Made by a program: the position numbers and the translations under genes. DNA of 64,000 nt from Coriaria nepalensis. Its lineage: Eukaryota; Streptophyta; Magnoliopsida; Cucurbitales; Coriariaceae. Position 1 is the stretch's first letter; the number at the start of each line of letters is the position of its first letter. The stretch lies in NCBI GenBank assembly GCA_027186245.1, contig CP114486.1, forward strand, positions 1,116,001-1,180,000, given 5' to 3'. The notes under the pieces are model-generated. The model ran no database searches. It was not told the DNA's origin and worked only from the letters and a program-made list of their open reading frames with translations. Shown piece after piece: positions 1-11,361 of this stretch.

Positions 1-256
1 ATTCAGATATTTTCTACGTGTGGGACAATTCCATAGGTTTTCAATACGAAGATTCAATAAGTAGTACAAGGATATTTTGCAAAGCGAGTGGGGAATAAAA
101 TATAACAGATTTATAAGAATTACATTTTGTATTCTCCTTCCCTATTGTTTGATCTTCGATTCTTTGGATCCACTTTATAATTATTACTGCACGCAACATG
201 TTTGATGAGATGCCAAAGAGAGAAGATGACGTGATTTTCTTTTTCTGTAAATACAG
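1..256 (+). other. Upstream or intron sequence of the H-protein gene
   Basis: No complete gene. The H-protein coding exon starts at about 257 after an acceptor CAG, so this is probably its intron 1; the transit-peptide exon would lie before the window. At 189-240 a short open stretch reads ARNMFDEMPKR, like the end of a PPR repeat, and probably is a relic. Confidence 0.5.
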
Positions 257-728
257 TCGTGCAAGGTATTAAGTATAGCGATAATCATGTATGGGCGAAA
301 ATCGACGAAAAAGCAGCCACCATAGGAATAACAGACCATGCTCAGGATCACTTAAGAGATGTTGTATACGTTGAACTGCCTGATGTTGGAATCACTGTAA
401 CACAAGGAAGTAGTTTTGGAGCTGTAGAAAGCTTAAAAGCAACTAGTGATCTTAACTCCCCTGTTTCGGGAAAAGTAGTCGAAGTCAATGAAGAACTCGA
501 TAGCTCTCCAGGATTGGTAAGTACAATCTTCTTCATACAGTTTTCTTCTCAATTTTTATTAGGACTACAATTTGTTATTAAGGATTGAGATGGGGACAGG
601 TGAATGCGAGTCCGTATGAGAAGGGATGGATGATAAAGGTGGAGATCGATGATATACCCGAGCTCGAAAATTTGATGGACTCAAAGGAATACTCCGAGTT
701 GTGTGAAAAGGAAGATGCACAGCATTAG
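257..728 (+). CDS. GDCH: Glycine cleavage system H protein, mitochondrial (5' partial)
   Basis: H protein carries the aminomethyl group on a lipoyl arm between the P, T and L proteins of the mitochondrial glycine decarboxylase complex, which is central to photorespiration. Two exons are visible: 257-516 and 600-728, with GT-AG boundaries and a stop TAG at 726-728. The first begins [12 protein letters not shown] and carries the lipoyl-attachment motif AVESLKATS, whose lysine codon is at 436-438. The second encodes [14 protein letters not shown] and ends in EDAQH, close to the usual plant C-terminus. About 129 mature residues are present, nearly the full mature length. The transit-peptide exon is not seen and presumably lies upstream of base 1. 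The exons are intact. Confidence 0.9.
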
Positions 729-1242
729 AATTATACTTCATATACCACTCTGTTTAAATGCAGAAAGCTCAATAACATATACACTACTTTCTTTTAGTGA
801 GTTTGAGTCCCATGTAGTATTGCCATTATAACAGGACCACTTCTATTTTCTATATCTACATAAATTTGGTTCCTTTTTGCACCTCTTCTCTGTTTTCTGG
901 TCTATTTGTTGGTATTACAAGAAGATATGAAAAATTGACTTCATGATTGAGAAGTAAGGACCACAAAATGTCACGATCCAAGATGAGGAGTCAAGTGGGA
1001 AGACATTGATCTAGTTTCGTTTTTGTCTTTCTGCGGCCCAATGTTTTTTAACAGGGCCAGATAGGCCCAAGGATGTTTTTATGGGCAGCAGCAGCCCATG
1101 AACTTAGGAGTAGAGATGAAGCCGGCGTTTTCTTTCCTTATCCACCATCAAAGTAGTTGAAAGTTGAAAGCAGAGGCCATAAAGAAGAAGACATCGGGTT
1201 TTTTTGTTGGTAATAGAAAAGCAGATAGGAGGAGATAGAGAA
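729..1242. promoter_or_regulatory. 3' UTR of H protein and site II-rich promoter of the next gene
   Basis: After the H-protein stop there is AT-rich 3' UTR-like sequence. At 1035-1098 there are GGCCCA at 1035-1040 and 1064-1069, TGGGC at 1082-1086 and GCCCA at 1094-1098. This spacing is typical of plant site II (TCP-bound) elements, which are common before genes for mitochondrial and growth-related proteins. Confidence 0.5.
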
Positions 1243-1552
1243 ATGGATGGAGTGCAGCAGATAGCTCTTCCTTTACTTGGAATCATAGCAGCTGCTGCTG
1301 TAACCTTCTATGCTGTTAGCTTCTCTGAGCTCAGTGAGGTACCAAAAAAAGAGAAACACACACTCTCTCTCTCTCTCTCTCTAACTAGAGTTATTGCATG
1401 TTTTGAATTCCTCGTTTGTAAAAGATTTGTTGGGAAAAAATTTGCAGAAATCTTTCAGGGATTTGGATGAGAGAGAGGAGAATGGAGGATTCAAGACTAC
1501 ATTTAGCTCTAGAGAAAGAAGGGCAAAAAGAAAAGCTGCTAAACAACCTTAA
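1243..1552 (+). CDS. Unidentified 66-residue single-pass membrane protein
   Basis: Two exons, 1243-1338 and 1448-1552, join in frame to give 66 residues. The protein starts MDGVQQIALPLLGIIAAAAV, so residues 7 to about 27 form one hydrophobic segment with no cleavable-signal look. The tail is strongly charged (SFRDLDEREENG, then RERRAKRKAAKQP) and would probably sit on the cytosolic or matrix side. The intron is bounded by GT (1339) and CAG (1447). I do not recognise the family. Clean splicing, a good initiator context (GAGAAATGG) and a site II promoter argue that it is a real, broadly expressed small gene. The microsatellite CT tract at about 1364-1382 lies in the intron. Confidence 0.7.
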
Positions 1553-2444
1553 GTCTTAGCAGATTACTATGCCAATACTGCACTTCTCGTTACTTTCTGT
1601 CATTTGTTCTTTTGCTGTACTGTTTCTTCTAATAATTAAAAGAATATGGTTTTCTGTAACTCGATACACTTTTTATTTGTTGATAATCAAATCATAAGGG
1701 GGTTGATTCGATTCTTTCGAATGGAATCATAATGAATGCTATTTTTCTCTTTTGTTGGACTCCTGATTGTGTTGAGAGTATGTTGAGGAATTTTTTTTTT
1801 TTTTTTTTTTAATTTTAATGGGTGAAAAAAATAATTATCTATTTTATTTTATGTGGCGTCCAATAAGTATTTTTAATTGGAAATAAAATTATTATTTTTA
1901 TTTATTTGATATTTTTTTTATATCAATTAAATAATTTAAAAATATTTTCTTTTAAAAACGGATACAATAAAATTATTAATCTTCTTTATATTTCCGACCG
2001 GTAAATCAAACCAAACTTCCGATTGACTCATAAGTTCAAAACAGTAGTTCCATTGATGAAATTAGATTCAGACAGATAGTTTCCAAGTCATCAAAAAATA
2101 ATTTAATTATAAATCTAAATTTAAAAATTAATTGTTTATTCACCCTTCTTCCATGATCCATCCAAGTGATATGAATGCAGATCAAATCATGGTCGTTTAC
2201 ATCATCGTCATCATCAACGGTGGGACCAGGGTGAGTAGGATTCCAATTTTAAGAATTTGAAATTGTCTTAAGGTTAGAAAAACTAAGCAAAAAAACAAGT
2301 GTAGTCAGTGGTAGTGTCCTTTCGTCACTTTGTATGAACCAGTAATAAATACTGTTGCTTGTTTTTGGGTTAGAGGAGTCTGGACTCCTGCAATCTCTTA
2401 CTAGTGATACTCTTGCTTGTTTTTGGGTTGAAGATAAGGCAAAA
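1553..2444. other. AT-rich spacer and GABA transaminase upstream region
   Basis: No gene seen. Contains a T tract at about 1792-1810, low-complexity AT sequence and, just before the next start, two imperfect copies of CTTGTTTTTGGGTT at about 2358 and 2415. Confidence 0.5.
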
Positions 2445-5400
2445 ATGGGTCTGAACCACCTTCTACTTCGTTCAACTATCAAAAACCAGGCATCAAAAAC
2501 ACTACTTACTAACCCTTTTTCATATTTCTTCATGTTTTTCTATCTTTGCCCAAAGAAAGATGATACTTTTATGCGGTTTCTTTCACCCTTCTGTTCTCTG
2601 AATTCATTTTGCTGATCTTACAGCTCGGATCATCTGTAAAAGACACAGCATGTTTGAATTTGGGAAAGTATCTGCCTCATGTTTCTTTACTTGCTCGGTT
2701 CAATAGTACGGGCCAATCATTGAAGAAGCAGGACTCAGCCCCTGACTCACAGAATAATCAAAGTCAAGGGTACACATCAAAATTTATCTTATCTTGATTT
2801 CTCGTCTACTTCTAAGCAGGTGATTAGAAATGCTTGAGATGAAAATGGCAGGTTCAAGGGTCATAATATGCTTGCACCCTTCACGGCCGGATGGCAAACC
2901 ACTGATTTAAACCCCTTGGTTATAGAAAGATCTGAGGTATATGTGAACAAATCAAATTTCCGGATCTTGCTTTATTTTACTCAAAGATGTGATTTTTTAT
3001 CAATGTCCACAGGGTTCTTATGTTTATGATACGAATGGGAAGAAGTACCTTGACTCACTTTCCGGTCTATGGTGCAATCCCTTGGGTATGTGTAAACTCG
3101 AATACATTACAAAGATTTCTATTGAGAGATTGCTTTCTGATTAGTACGGAAATTATGTTAGAATCCGAATGTGTCATGGTTTCGGTTAGTTATGCAATGT
3201 TGTTGATTTGCAGGGGGAAACGAACCTAGACTTGTTGCTGCTGCGACTAAACAATTGAATACCTTGCCCTTTTACCACTCCTTTTGGAACCGAACAACAA
3301 AACCATCTTTGGTATATTTTGCAATCTTTTGCCTTGATATTTTATCGTCCTTGTATCATGATCTAAGATATTATTTTGAGACATATGATCGTGTTACAGG
3401 ATCTAGCAAAGGACCTTCTAGAAATTTTTACGGCACGGGAAATGGGGAAAGTCTTCTTTGCAAATAGTGGATCAGAAGCCAATGATACTCAGGTGAAGCT
3501 GGTTTGGTACTATAATAATGCTCTTGGAAGACCGAACAAGAAGAAATTCATAGCGCGTTCGAGATCGTATGCTCATTTTTCAAACTCATTTGTGTTAATC
3601 TTAATCTTCTTCTCTCGATTATGCTTCTTTGATTATTACCTTTTGCTAAATCCGTGCATTCTCAGGTATCATGGCTCAACTTTGATATCAGCCAGTCTTT
3701 CTGGGTAAGATATTTAGACCAAAAAAACAAATCAAAACATCAAATCGGTCCATTGACGAATTTTCTGTTTGTGAGACAGCCTTCCAGCTTTGCACCAACA
3801 GTTTGATTTACCGGCCCCATTTGTACTACACATTGACTGCCCTCATTATTGGCGCTATCATCTTCCAGGTTATTCTCTCACTGCTCATATACTCTCTTCT
3901 TTTCTAAGAAAAAAGAAAAACTTGATTGCATCAGGCGTAATGATAATACTACATATATGGCAGGTGAAACGGAGGAAGAATTTTCAACTAGATTAGCAGA
4001 TAATTTGGAGAATCTTATTCTCAAAGAGGGACCAGATACAGTAATTACACATAATCTTAACTCAAATGACGATCATTCTGAATGCACATGAAGATGCTTT
4101 CATGTTTTCAAAAGTTTGATGGGTTGTGCTTTTCAGATTGGTGCATTCATTGCCGAACCAGTATTAGGGGCAGGTGGAGTGATACTCCCCCCTGCAACTT
4201 ATTTTGAAAAGGTAGTCTCTTTTTTCAATTTCCCCTCAATTTCGGAACATCTTCTTTTTCAACTCACATAATTCTTGAGCAGCTTTTATCGTGACAGAAG
4301 TGTATGTTATTTTTATGTGCAGATCCAAGCTGTGGTTAAGAAATATGACATTCTTTTTATTGCGGATGAGGTACATATACTATATGAATATATGATATAT
4401 CTCACCTCTGTTTTCAAGTCAAGCTACATAATTGTCTTTCTTTTTCTTCTTGTCCTCCCCATTTCTTCTTTTACTCATCTCTTTCTCAGGTTATCTGTGG
4501 TTTTGGAAGGCTAGGGACAATGTTTGGATGTGATAAATACAATATCAAGCCGGATCTTGTTTCGGTAGCTAAGGTGCCCGTTGAGCTATGTACATACGTA
4601 TATATATATTAATTCGATCTTCGATTCCATATTGCTTGTTTATATCACAAAAATATTATTCAATTTTTTCACTATGTTTAAAAACCCAGGCACTTTCATC
4701 TGCTTATATGCCCATTGCAGCTGTTATTGTCAGCCCGGAAGTTAATGATGTCATACACTCTCAAAGCAACAATCTCGGTACAATAAAAATCAATCTGTCT
4801 TTATTCATTGTTCTTCAGAGACTTGTCTATGTACTTCTTAATCTTATTGTTATTTTTATGAATTTATTATTATTATCAGGCACTTTTTCTCATGGATTTA
4901 CCAACTCAGGACACCCTGTCGCCTGTGCTGTAGCAATTGAAGCTCTCAAAATCTACAAGTTCGTTCTTTTGCATACCTCTAAATCTTATAAAACAAGAAC
5001 TAAACACTTCTTCAAAGTTTATTCCTTCTTGTTTGTAGGGAAAGAAACTTAGTCGAAAAGGTAAATAACATTTCTCCAAGTTTCCAGGATGGTATACGAA
5101 CCTTTTCTGACAGTCCTATCATAGGAGAGGTACATCATTTTGTCTTCCACATTCAACTTATATGCTTAAAACTTATTCTTATCAACTTGACATATTTACT
5201 TTACATGACATGTTTGTTTCGATAGATACGAGGAACAGGCTTGCTCTTAGGTACAGAGTTCACGGACAATAAATCACGAAACGATCTATTTCCTCCTGAA
5301 TGGGGTAAGTTCCATTTTAAGCAGAACTACAAGGCAAGTAGTGTTCTATCTTTTCCTTTTTTTTTTTTTTGGGGGGGGAGGTCCTGTAATATTTTCATGT

Positions 5401-5699
5401 AAATTTGCAGCTGTAGGTGCATATTTTGGAGCAATGTGTGAAAAACAAGGGATGTTAATACGAGTTTCTGGAGATAACATTATGATCTGCCCTCCTTATA
5501 TCATCTCTCCTTCAGAAATTGATGAGGTATGTGATAGATATGCAAACATATATATGTATATATGTAGTTCTATGTATCTTGCATGAAATTCATCACACCA
5601 TATTATACGCATATTTATTTTCAGTTGATAATAAAATACGGGAAAGCATTAAAGGATACCGAAGAAAGGGTGAAGGAACTGAAGTCTCAACGGAAGTAG
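2445..5699 (+). CDS. POP2: Gamma-aminobutyrate transaminase, mitochondrial, PLP-dependent
   Basis: Plant GABA transaminase transfers the amino group of GABA to pyruvate or glyoxylate, giving succinic semialdehyde, in the mitochondrial GABA shunt. About 18 small exons were traced by family pattern: [14 protein letters not shown] (2853), [20 protein letters not shown] (3012), [36 protein letters not shown] (3450), [27 protein letters not shown] (4137), DILFIADE, and VAK ending one exon, whose Lys codon 4571-4573 is the PLP-binding lysine. The last exon starts LIIKYGKAL at 5624 and stops at 5697-5699. The start at 2445 gives [15 protein letters not shown], a plausible transit peptide. Its donor is unclear: a phase-0 junction to the next exon (from 2624) would need a GC donor at 2490. 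No stop interrupts the remaining exons. Confidence 0.93.
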
Positions 5700-5950
5700 C
5701 TAAGTTTAAACCGAGAAAATTTCCAGTCGGTTGATTCTCCGAGTTGAATCTGTGAATTGTGTTTTGACTCATCGAAACCAAAGATATATAAATAAAGACT
5801 ATGTGAAGTCGAAATATACAACAAAGATCTACCTCTTATGGTGCATAGTATTAATAAACTAAAGAAACATAATGCATATTGAATTGCTAATAAATCCTGT
5901 CATTGTTAATCATAGTCAATTATTCATTGGAATATCTAGTGAAAGGCTAA

Positions 5951-6298
5951 TCAATTTCTTCTTGGAGCATATATTTGACCTGAAATTGGTGATCGCATAG
6001 AAGACATAAAGTTGTAGAGACATCTTGCAGAACATCTATTGACAAAGTAGTCGTAAAGTCTCGGGTTTTTCAGTCCCGAAAACGTCTGGATACAGTTGTT
6101 ATAGCAGTGTTGTAGACCCAATTCTGAAGGAGGTGGAGAGTAGGATATAGAGGGATGATCGGTTCGAGGAAATGAATGGGGAGAACTATAAGCATGTTGT
6201 AAAGAGTGATAAGGATCATAGATTCTGGTTATGATCATTCCAAGAACCAAAATCAAAGACATTTTCATTACTATTCTCTTCATACAGAAAGTTCCCAT
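5951..6298 (-). CDS. Small secreted CX3C-CX3C peptide (alpha-hairpinin or thionin-like)
   Basis: Single-exon reading frame of about 115 residues from the ATG at 6298. A hydrophobic stretch (MSLILVLGMIIT) near the N-terminus looks like a signal peptide or anchor. It is followed by a Pro/Ser/His-rich linker and a core with CYNNC and, 17 residues on, CSARC. This paired C-X3-C pattern is that of alpha-hairpinin-like and other plant cysteine-rich peptides. A farther upstream ATG at 6349 is in frame, but it lies directly next to a TATA-like box (about 6351-6359, - strand), so transcripts should begin downstream of it. Two related peptides follow at 6730 and 11629 on the same strand. Function unknown; defence or signalling is a guess. 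Confidence 0.6.
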   Translation of the reverse strand: MGTFCMKRIVMKMSLILVLGMIITRIYDPYHSLQHAYSSPHSFPRTDHPSISYSPPPSELGLQHCYNNCIQTFSGLKNPRLYDYFVNRCSARCLYNFMSSMRSPISGQIYAPRRN

Positions 6299-6729
6299 TG
6301 CTTTTTGATTTCGGCTGCGATTTCTTTCTTGCGTCTGGTCTTTCGACATATATTTTATAGGTATAAGTGCTTTGGCAATAACATTTTGAAGAGGTGCAAA
6401 AGTTTAGTGTAGAGTACAAGCAAGTGTTATGATTTTAACTTAAATATTCGTGTGTTCTATAATACCATAAGTTCTTGTTTGGACCGGGTCCATCGAACAA
6501 ACCTGTATCAAACCAATCATTAAAGTATCAGATGGAAAAGTTGCTTGTCGTTTTCTGACAGCATTTTTGCCTGTCATTTTCAGAATTGGTCTAGATTATT
6601 CATATTAAATTAGGTATTATACATAAAATCAGATAACGATATTGTAAAAAAAGTGATTTTACATTATGCTTGTAACTAGAGGTGTTATTATATATATATA
6701 TATATACATATATATGATAATATAAGCAA
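6299..6729. other. Spacer between CX3C peptide genes
   Basis: Holds the TATA-like box of the 5951-6298 gene (about 6351-6359, - strand) and AT-rich sequence with a TA repeat at about 6690-6716. No further gene seen. Confidence 0.5.
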
Positions 6730-6999
6730 TTAGCCTTGATTGCGTAGTTTGTATTGCTTTCTGCATTTATCAAAGCATTTCTTAAGAAGATGATCGTAAA
6801 CAAGTTTTCTGATCCTCTTGTAAGCCCACAACCTGATCATGCACGCACCATAGCATTCTTCTAGAGTTCCTGCTGATCTTCTTCTAGAAGGTTCTGGAGA
6901 CTTGCGTGGCTCTGTTTCTGCATGGATTTCGATCGTTATTACTAACGCCAGCACAAGATAGACTATACTTGCAATGCTCCTCATGCCATTCTTCTTCAT
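6730..6999 (-). CDS. Small secreted CX3C-CX3C peptide
   Basis: Open frame of 89 residues from the ATG at 6999 (MKKNGMRS). Residues 8 to about 25 (IASIVYLVLALVITIEIHA) form a clear signal peptide ending near HA/ET. The mature part is basic: a Ser/Pro/Arg linker, then ECYGAC and KKCFDKC about 21 residues apart, ending KQYKLRNQG. Only four cysteines are in the mature peptide, in two CX3C pairs, suggesting a helical hairpin with two disulfides. An in-frame ATG at 7053 would add a Cys-containing leader that spoils the signal peptide, so 6999 is preferred. It is tandem with the 5951-6298 gene on the same strand but has diverged strongly outside the Cys pattern. Confidence 0.6.
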   Translation of the reverse strand: MKKNGMRSIASIVYLVLALVITIEIHAETEPRKSPEPSRRRSAGTLEECYGACMIRLWAYKRIRKLVYDHLLKKCFDKCRKQYKLRNQG

Positions 7000-7951
7000 A
7001 TGCTCTTTACACTCTCTACTCACCTGGTTACAGTTATACATACATACATACATACATATATATATATATAGTCATAATGTACGTGGCTAAAAGACGACGT
7101 TTCGATGATGATGTTCAAATTTGTATCAGTATGTATATGATTGAAAATTAGCTCTCTTTTTATAGAAAACTATATTTTTTGTAAGTTTTTTAATATCATG
7201 AAGAAGAGATTGCTTCCCGCCAAAAGACTATATTAGTTCATGGGAACGTGCTAGATCTATGAATGATTCAAATTTTTTATTAATTAATTAATTAATTAAT
7301 ATATATATATAATTTGGCTTTTTAATCTTTTGAAAGAGCACGATGTCTCGTGTAAACAGCAGAAGAGCAATCATTAGCGAACCAAATATCAGCCACAGTG
7401 AATGAATGTTTGGTCTTATAGCCATTCAAGGCCCATAGAGGTCGATGATGTTATTGGGCTGACCCATATTTGTACTCTATTTGGGCCATAAAAGAATAGT
7501 ATCGGGACGGCAACTTCTAATAAATTGCCCAATCACCTTCAAACCAAAGACCAAGGCAATTTAATAATGTCAATATTGTCAATGTTGGTTCTAGTTTACA
7601 AACGACCCATAAGCTACCCCATGAGAGTTTCTCGGTTTTGGACTGATTTTAATAATACCTAATATTAATATGATTTATGATAAGATAATATGATTTATGA
7701 TATAACCGGTTGAAATTAATCGGATTCGGCTAAGATTCATCCATAATTATTCATTTTTTGGTGCACTAAATTATAGAAACTCTCCAACAACTTTGGGTAA
7801 TTAAGAAAGAGGGAAAAAAAATAAAGAAGGGAAGTATGGTGTCGTTGAAAGAAGAATACAACATTCTCGTTCAAAAAAAAAAAAATTCCCATCTAAGGTG
7901 AAGAATCAGAATCCAACGGCGGTGATGAAGCATGAGATTCGAAAAGGTAAT
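7000..7951. other. Spacer upstream of the peptide genes, 3' of the GRAS gene
   Basis: AT-rich with TA and ATTA repeats (about 7055-7070 and 7277-7312) and site II-like words (GGCCCA near 7430, TGGGCT near 7455, TGGGCC near 7492). The - strand 3' UTR of the GRAS gene ends here. No coding sequence supported. Confidence 0.5.
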
Positions 7952-9325
7952 TCAATCGGACGCCCGCCATGCAGAGGCGGTGAGTAAAGAGAGATCCTTC
8001 CACCCCAATTTCAAGCACCCATTTTCCTCCACCAATGTGTACCCTTTCCAAGGGAACATCCCGAGCAACAAGCTCGCTTGGGCCGCTGGGCTTCCTCCAA
8101 GCGAAACGGGCATGAACCCGACCCGCATTAGCTCCTCCCCCCACCTCTCGAACTTGATCTCTCCTGTCCTCTGGGGCCCACCCACGGCCACAATGTTCCT
8201 AATCTCAGACCCAAACAACTGCTGCTCCACCGTATGCCTCTCTAGGCTCTCCACACCTAAACCTTCCCCTAGCGCGTCGAACAACGCGCTGTAGTAATGC
8301 AATGCCTCCACGAATCTTCCTAGGAAACTATCGCCCTGACTCAAATCCTGTTCGACGATCGTGATCAGTTTCGGTCTTAATGAAGTCAACAATTTCAACG
8401 TCCCTACATCACTCCCCGTTATGTCGTACAGACAATGGTGCATCCAGTGCACCACCGTAGCCTCGCTCAGCCTCACCCCGAGTTGACTCAGATTGGTCAA
8501 ATTACCTATTTTTCCCTCCAGAGGATGGAACTCGAAGGGGAGACCGAGTGAGCTCGCGAAATCGGCGAGTCTTCGCCCGGTTGACTCGAGCAACTCGGAA
8601 GATGATCCGAACCCGGTTATTCTCATGGATCGGATCTTCTTCGACCGGGAAGCGAGGATGTGGAATAATCCTGGCCATTGAAGGCCTTGCATTATGTCGA
8701 GGTCGATGACGTGGATGCAATCCTCGCCGTCCAATGCTTGGAAAATTGCTTGGTTGGCCGTGAAGTGAGAGAACTTGATCAGCGGGCTGATCGAATTGTA
8801 GGATTGCAGACCGTTGAAGATCTTCTGCGATTGAATGTGAGTAAGAGCTTTGATCGTCAGGGGCGAGTAGGCACCTAAGCATGAGTTTATCACGCGCGCA
8901 TGGAGCGCGTGGGCGAAGTAAGCACCTACTCTTTCAGGCGACGAACCGAACGGCGACGAGAGCTCGACGATTTCCGGTAGAAGATCGCTGGCTTGGTGGA
9001 GATTGTCCACGGCGACACACTCGGCGCATTGGAGCAAAAGCCCTATCAATCTCAAACCACTTGATTCGGCCTCCTTGACTGGTACTACCACTTCATCCTC
9101 TCCTTCTTCTCCTTCGCGTTCTTCGATGGTTTTCTCGCCGGAAATTGTAGCATCTCCGTAGACGTTTGGGCGTTTCGTGGAAGGTTCTTCGCCGGAGGAA
9201 TCGCTGCCGCTATGAGTGAGCTCACGGTCAGCGCGCTTACTCTTCGTAGCAGAGATTGGAGTATTAGGTTTCGGATTCGGATTCGAACTTGAACTGATTG
9301 GAGATTGAACTAAGCTCTGAAGCAT
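7952..9325 (-). CDS. SCL23: GRAS-family transcription regulator, SCARECROW-LIKE 23 type
   Basis: Intronless 457-residue protein. A short disordered N-terminus ([20 protein letters not shown]) is followed by the full GRAS domain: leucine-rich [19 protein letters not shown] from about residue 92, the VHIID region [20 protein letters not shown] near 210, [20 protein letters not shown] (PFYRE region) and the terminal SAW motif ending [17 protein letters not shown] proteins regulate transcription in the nucleus; SCR and SCL23 act with SHORT-ROOT in endodermis and bundle-sheath patterning. The short N-terminus, without the long Gln/Pro-rich leader of SCR, and the high match across the domain favour SCL23. 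Codon use is more GC-rich than its neighbours, as is common in intronless GRAS genes. Confidence 0.9.
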   Translation of the reverse strand: MLQSLVQSPISSSSNPNPKPNTPISATKSKRADRELTHSGSDSSGEEPSTKRPNVYGDATISGEKTIEEREGEEGEDEVVVPVKEAESSGLRLIGLLLQCAECVAVDNLHQASDLLPEIVELSSPFGSSPERVGAYFAHALHARVINSCLGAYSPLTIKALTHIQSQKIFNGLQSYNSISPLIKFSHFTANQAIFQALDGEDCIHVIDLDIMQGLQWPGLFHILASRSKKIRSMRITGFGSSSELLESTGRRLADFASSLGLPFEFHPLEGKIGNLTNLSQLGVRLSEATVVHWMHHCLYDITGSDVGTLKLLTSLRPKLITIVEQDLSQGDSFLGRFVEALHYYSALFDALGEGLGVESLERHTVEQQLFGSEIRNIVAVGGPQRTGEIKFERWGEELMRVGFMPVSLGGSPAAQASLLLGMFPWKGYTLVEENGCLKLGWKDLSLLTASAWRASD

Positions 9326-10756
9326 GATCGATCGAAGAAGTAGAGAGAGAAAGAGTGGGGAGGAGAGCTTTTGGAGCGAAAGACGAGAAAGTTTGTACAG
9401 GGAGTTGCAAAGAAGGGGTGTCAGAAATGGGAGCGGGTGTTTGGGAAGAAAGAAAATGATAGGGAGGGAGAGAAAGAATAAAGGATAAGTTTTGGGGGGT
9501 TAAAGAAAATGATTGGAGAGTATGTATGGTTACGAATTTGTTTGGCTCCGTCTAAAGGTGTCGTTAAGTCCGTCTGTTGTGTTGAGGTTTACGTAAAAAG
9601 TTGGATAAAAGGCAGATGACTTTACTAATTAAGTAATCCATTGATTTTTTTATTCCGATTAAATGACCAAACAAATGATCATACCCCAATTAATAGTTAT
9701 AGATTCTCATGATTATCTTATCTTATCGTATGATTATTGAGATTGAATAAAAATTAATCCGGAAATCAAATATCCATCTCCACGTTTGGGACAGTTGTAT
9801 GTATTGTTTTTGTCGTTCCTTTCTCCTTTGCCACGTGTACATCACTGATACTATGTATATTCATAACAGAGGTTTCCTATCACGAGCAGACCATGGCCAA
9901 CTTCATGTTTCTATACCTTATTAACATTTAGATTACTGTTTTCTTCTCAGTAAGTATAAAAGAGATTGATTATATTTATAATAATTAGTCTGATGGCCCA
10001 GATGGCTGCTAATCCATTAGCACAAGGCCCAATCCTGGATGGATGCCATACGGGCTCATTAGATCTTCACCATCTGACACAGGCCCAAGAGTGTGGCTTA
10101 GATGTAGATACAAAGCCCGAATTCTACTGGAAACTAGATTCTCAAACGGAAGTTTGAAACCGCAAAATCTCAACAGTTTTACAACTACTACAGCCAATAC
10201 AGACAGGATTTCCATAAACTCCAAAATGATCATCATCATATTAGAAACATTTGTCAAGTTTCTAGGACTAGAAAAAGTCGAGAATCAAGAACCGTGCGAA
10301 TGGAGAAGATGAAATGGGCAAATCACGAAAATCCGTTTCTGTGTTTGAAGAATCTGAACTCAGAAATTATATCGACAGTAAAGATGATAAAACAGTAATA
10401 GAATCTCATATCAATCTGGCGATTAAGTAGTACTACAAATCAATCTTCTAATAAACATCATGAATTGGTGGTGGAATAATGATGGCTGATTCATAATAAT
10501 GAAGAACAGAATCAACATACCGTAGAAATCATATAAGAAAAACGTAATAATAATAATAGCAAGTGAAGGCCAATTGCATCAGAACTATAGATTCATAAAG
10601 ATTACTCATCTACTCATGTCCAAAATGAAGGTTTTTTTTTAGCAATCAGTAAAAAACCAGAAAACAAAATGATCTCATTTCAAGAGTACGAAAACTATAT
10701 TTTAAAAAAAATACTCTAGAACAAGAAGCGAAACAGGGCGATACGACGCCGTCTGC
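9326..10756. other. GRAS promoter and RPL27 3' flank
   Basis: 9326-9500 is the GA-rich 5' UTR of the GRAS gene. At 9995-10087 there are three GGCCCA words (9995, 10026, 10082) resembling a site II promoter with no obvious gene attached. The short open frames at 9966-10312 show no family signal or codon pattern, and I do not call them. 10310-10750 is AT-rich 3' flank of RPL27. Confidence 0.45.
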
Positions 10757-11164
10757 TCAGAACCGGAGCTTTGTGAAAAACCACCTGTTCTTCCCGGTCT
10801 TAAACCTCTCCTCTAACCTCATCTTCGTTTCCTTAGCGGCTGTAACCTTCTTATCCTTAGAATGCAACGAATCAACAGACACCACGTCCTTTAGATCTAC
10901 ATCCAGAGTGTACCGTGTCGGCATTAGATGCTGATAATTGACGAGCTTGATGAATGCCTTTACTCTAGATTTCTTCGCCGTCTTCTTTGCCGAGTCCTTA
11001 CGAATAACCTTGCTAGGGTACTTCTTTATCCCTGCAACCAAACAGTGCCCGTAGGGGCGGTCTCTGGTCCCGTCGTCGAAGGTACGGACAATCACGGCCT
11101 TCCGCCCAGCGTATCTCCCTTGCAGGACGACAACAGCCTTTTTCTGCTTCATGAATTTCACCAT
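10757..11164 (-). CDS. RPL27: 60S ribosomal protein L27 (eL27)
   Basis: Intronless 135-residue basic protein, exactly the usual eukaryotic eL27 length. It starts [20 protein letters not shown], the KOW-like N-terminus, continues [16 protein letters not shown] and ends [11 protein letters not shown]. eL27 is a structural component of the large cytosolic ribosomal subunit. An in-frame ATG four codons upstream (11176) is not used in the family, so 11164 is chosen. The promoter has the telobox and site II signature of translation-machinery genes. Nothing unusual is seen. Confidence 0.96.
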   Translation of the reverse strand: MVKFMKQKKAVVVLQGRYAGRKAVIVRTFDDGTRDRPYGHCLVAGIKKYPSKVIRKDSAKKTAKKSRVKAFIKLVNYQHLMPTRYTLDVDLKDVVSVDSLHSKDKKVTAAKETKMRLEERFKTGKNRWFFTKLRF

Positions 11165-11241
11165 TTTCGACCTCAACCTCTAGCTCTCTCTCTCGCTACT
11201 TGGGGGTTAGGAATTCAGGTGCGTAAAAACAGAGGAACATG

Positions 11242-11361
11242 ATGTATATATAGTTGGGAGGACTGAATAAAACCCTAGGGGGTCTTTCTTATTGGGTCAC
11301 TGGACCTGAACCAATTAATTGGGCTTCTCGTGTTATCAGGCCGCGTGGATTCTGCTGGGCT
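11242..11361 (-). promoter_or_regulatory. RPL27 promoter: TATA, telobox and site II elements
   Basis: Upstream of RPL27 on the - strand there are a TATATATA-type box at about 11244-11252, a telobox AAACCCTA (+ strand) at 11270-11277, and TGGGCT at 11320-11325 and 11356-11361. Telobox plus site II is the known combination in plant ribosomal-protein promoters. The rest of the spacer, to 11628, is AT-rich with no gene. Confidence 0.65.

Noticed and set aside
8493..9078. Long + strand frames opposite the GRAS gene
   Set aside because: Shadows of a GC-rich intronless gene; no family signal.
9966..10312. Overlapping short open frames on both strands
   Set aside because: No start context, family words or splice partner; composition fits promoter-like or intergenic DNA.
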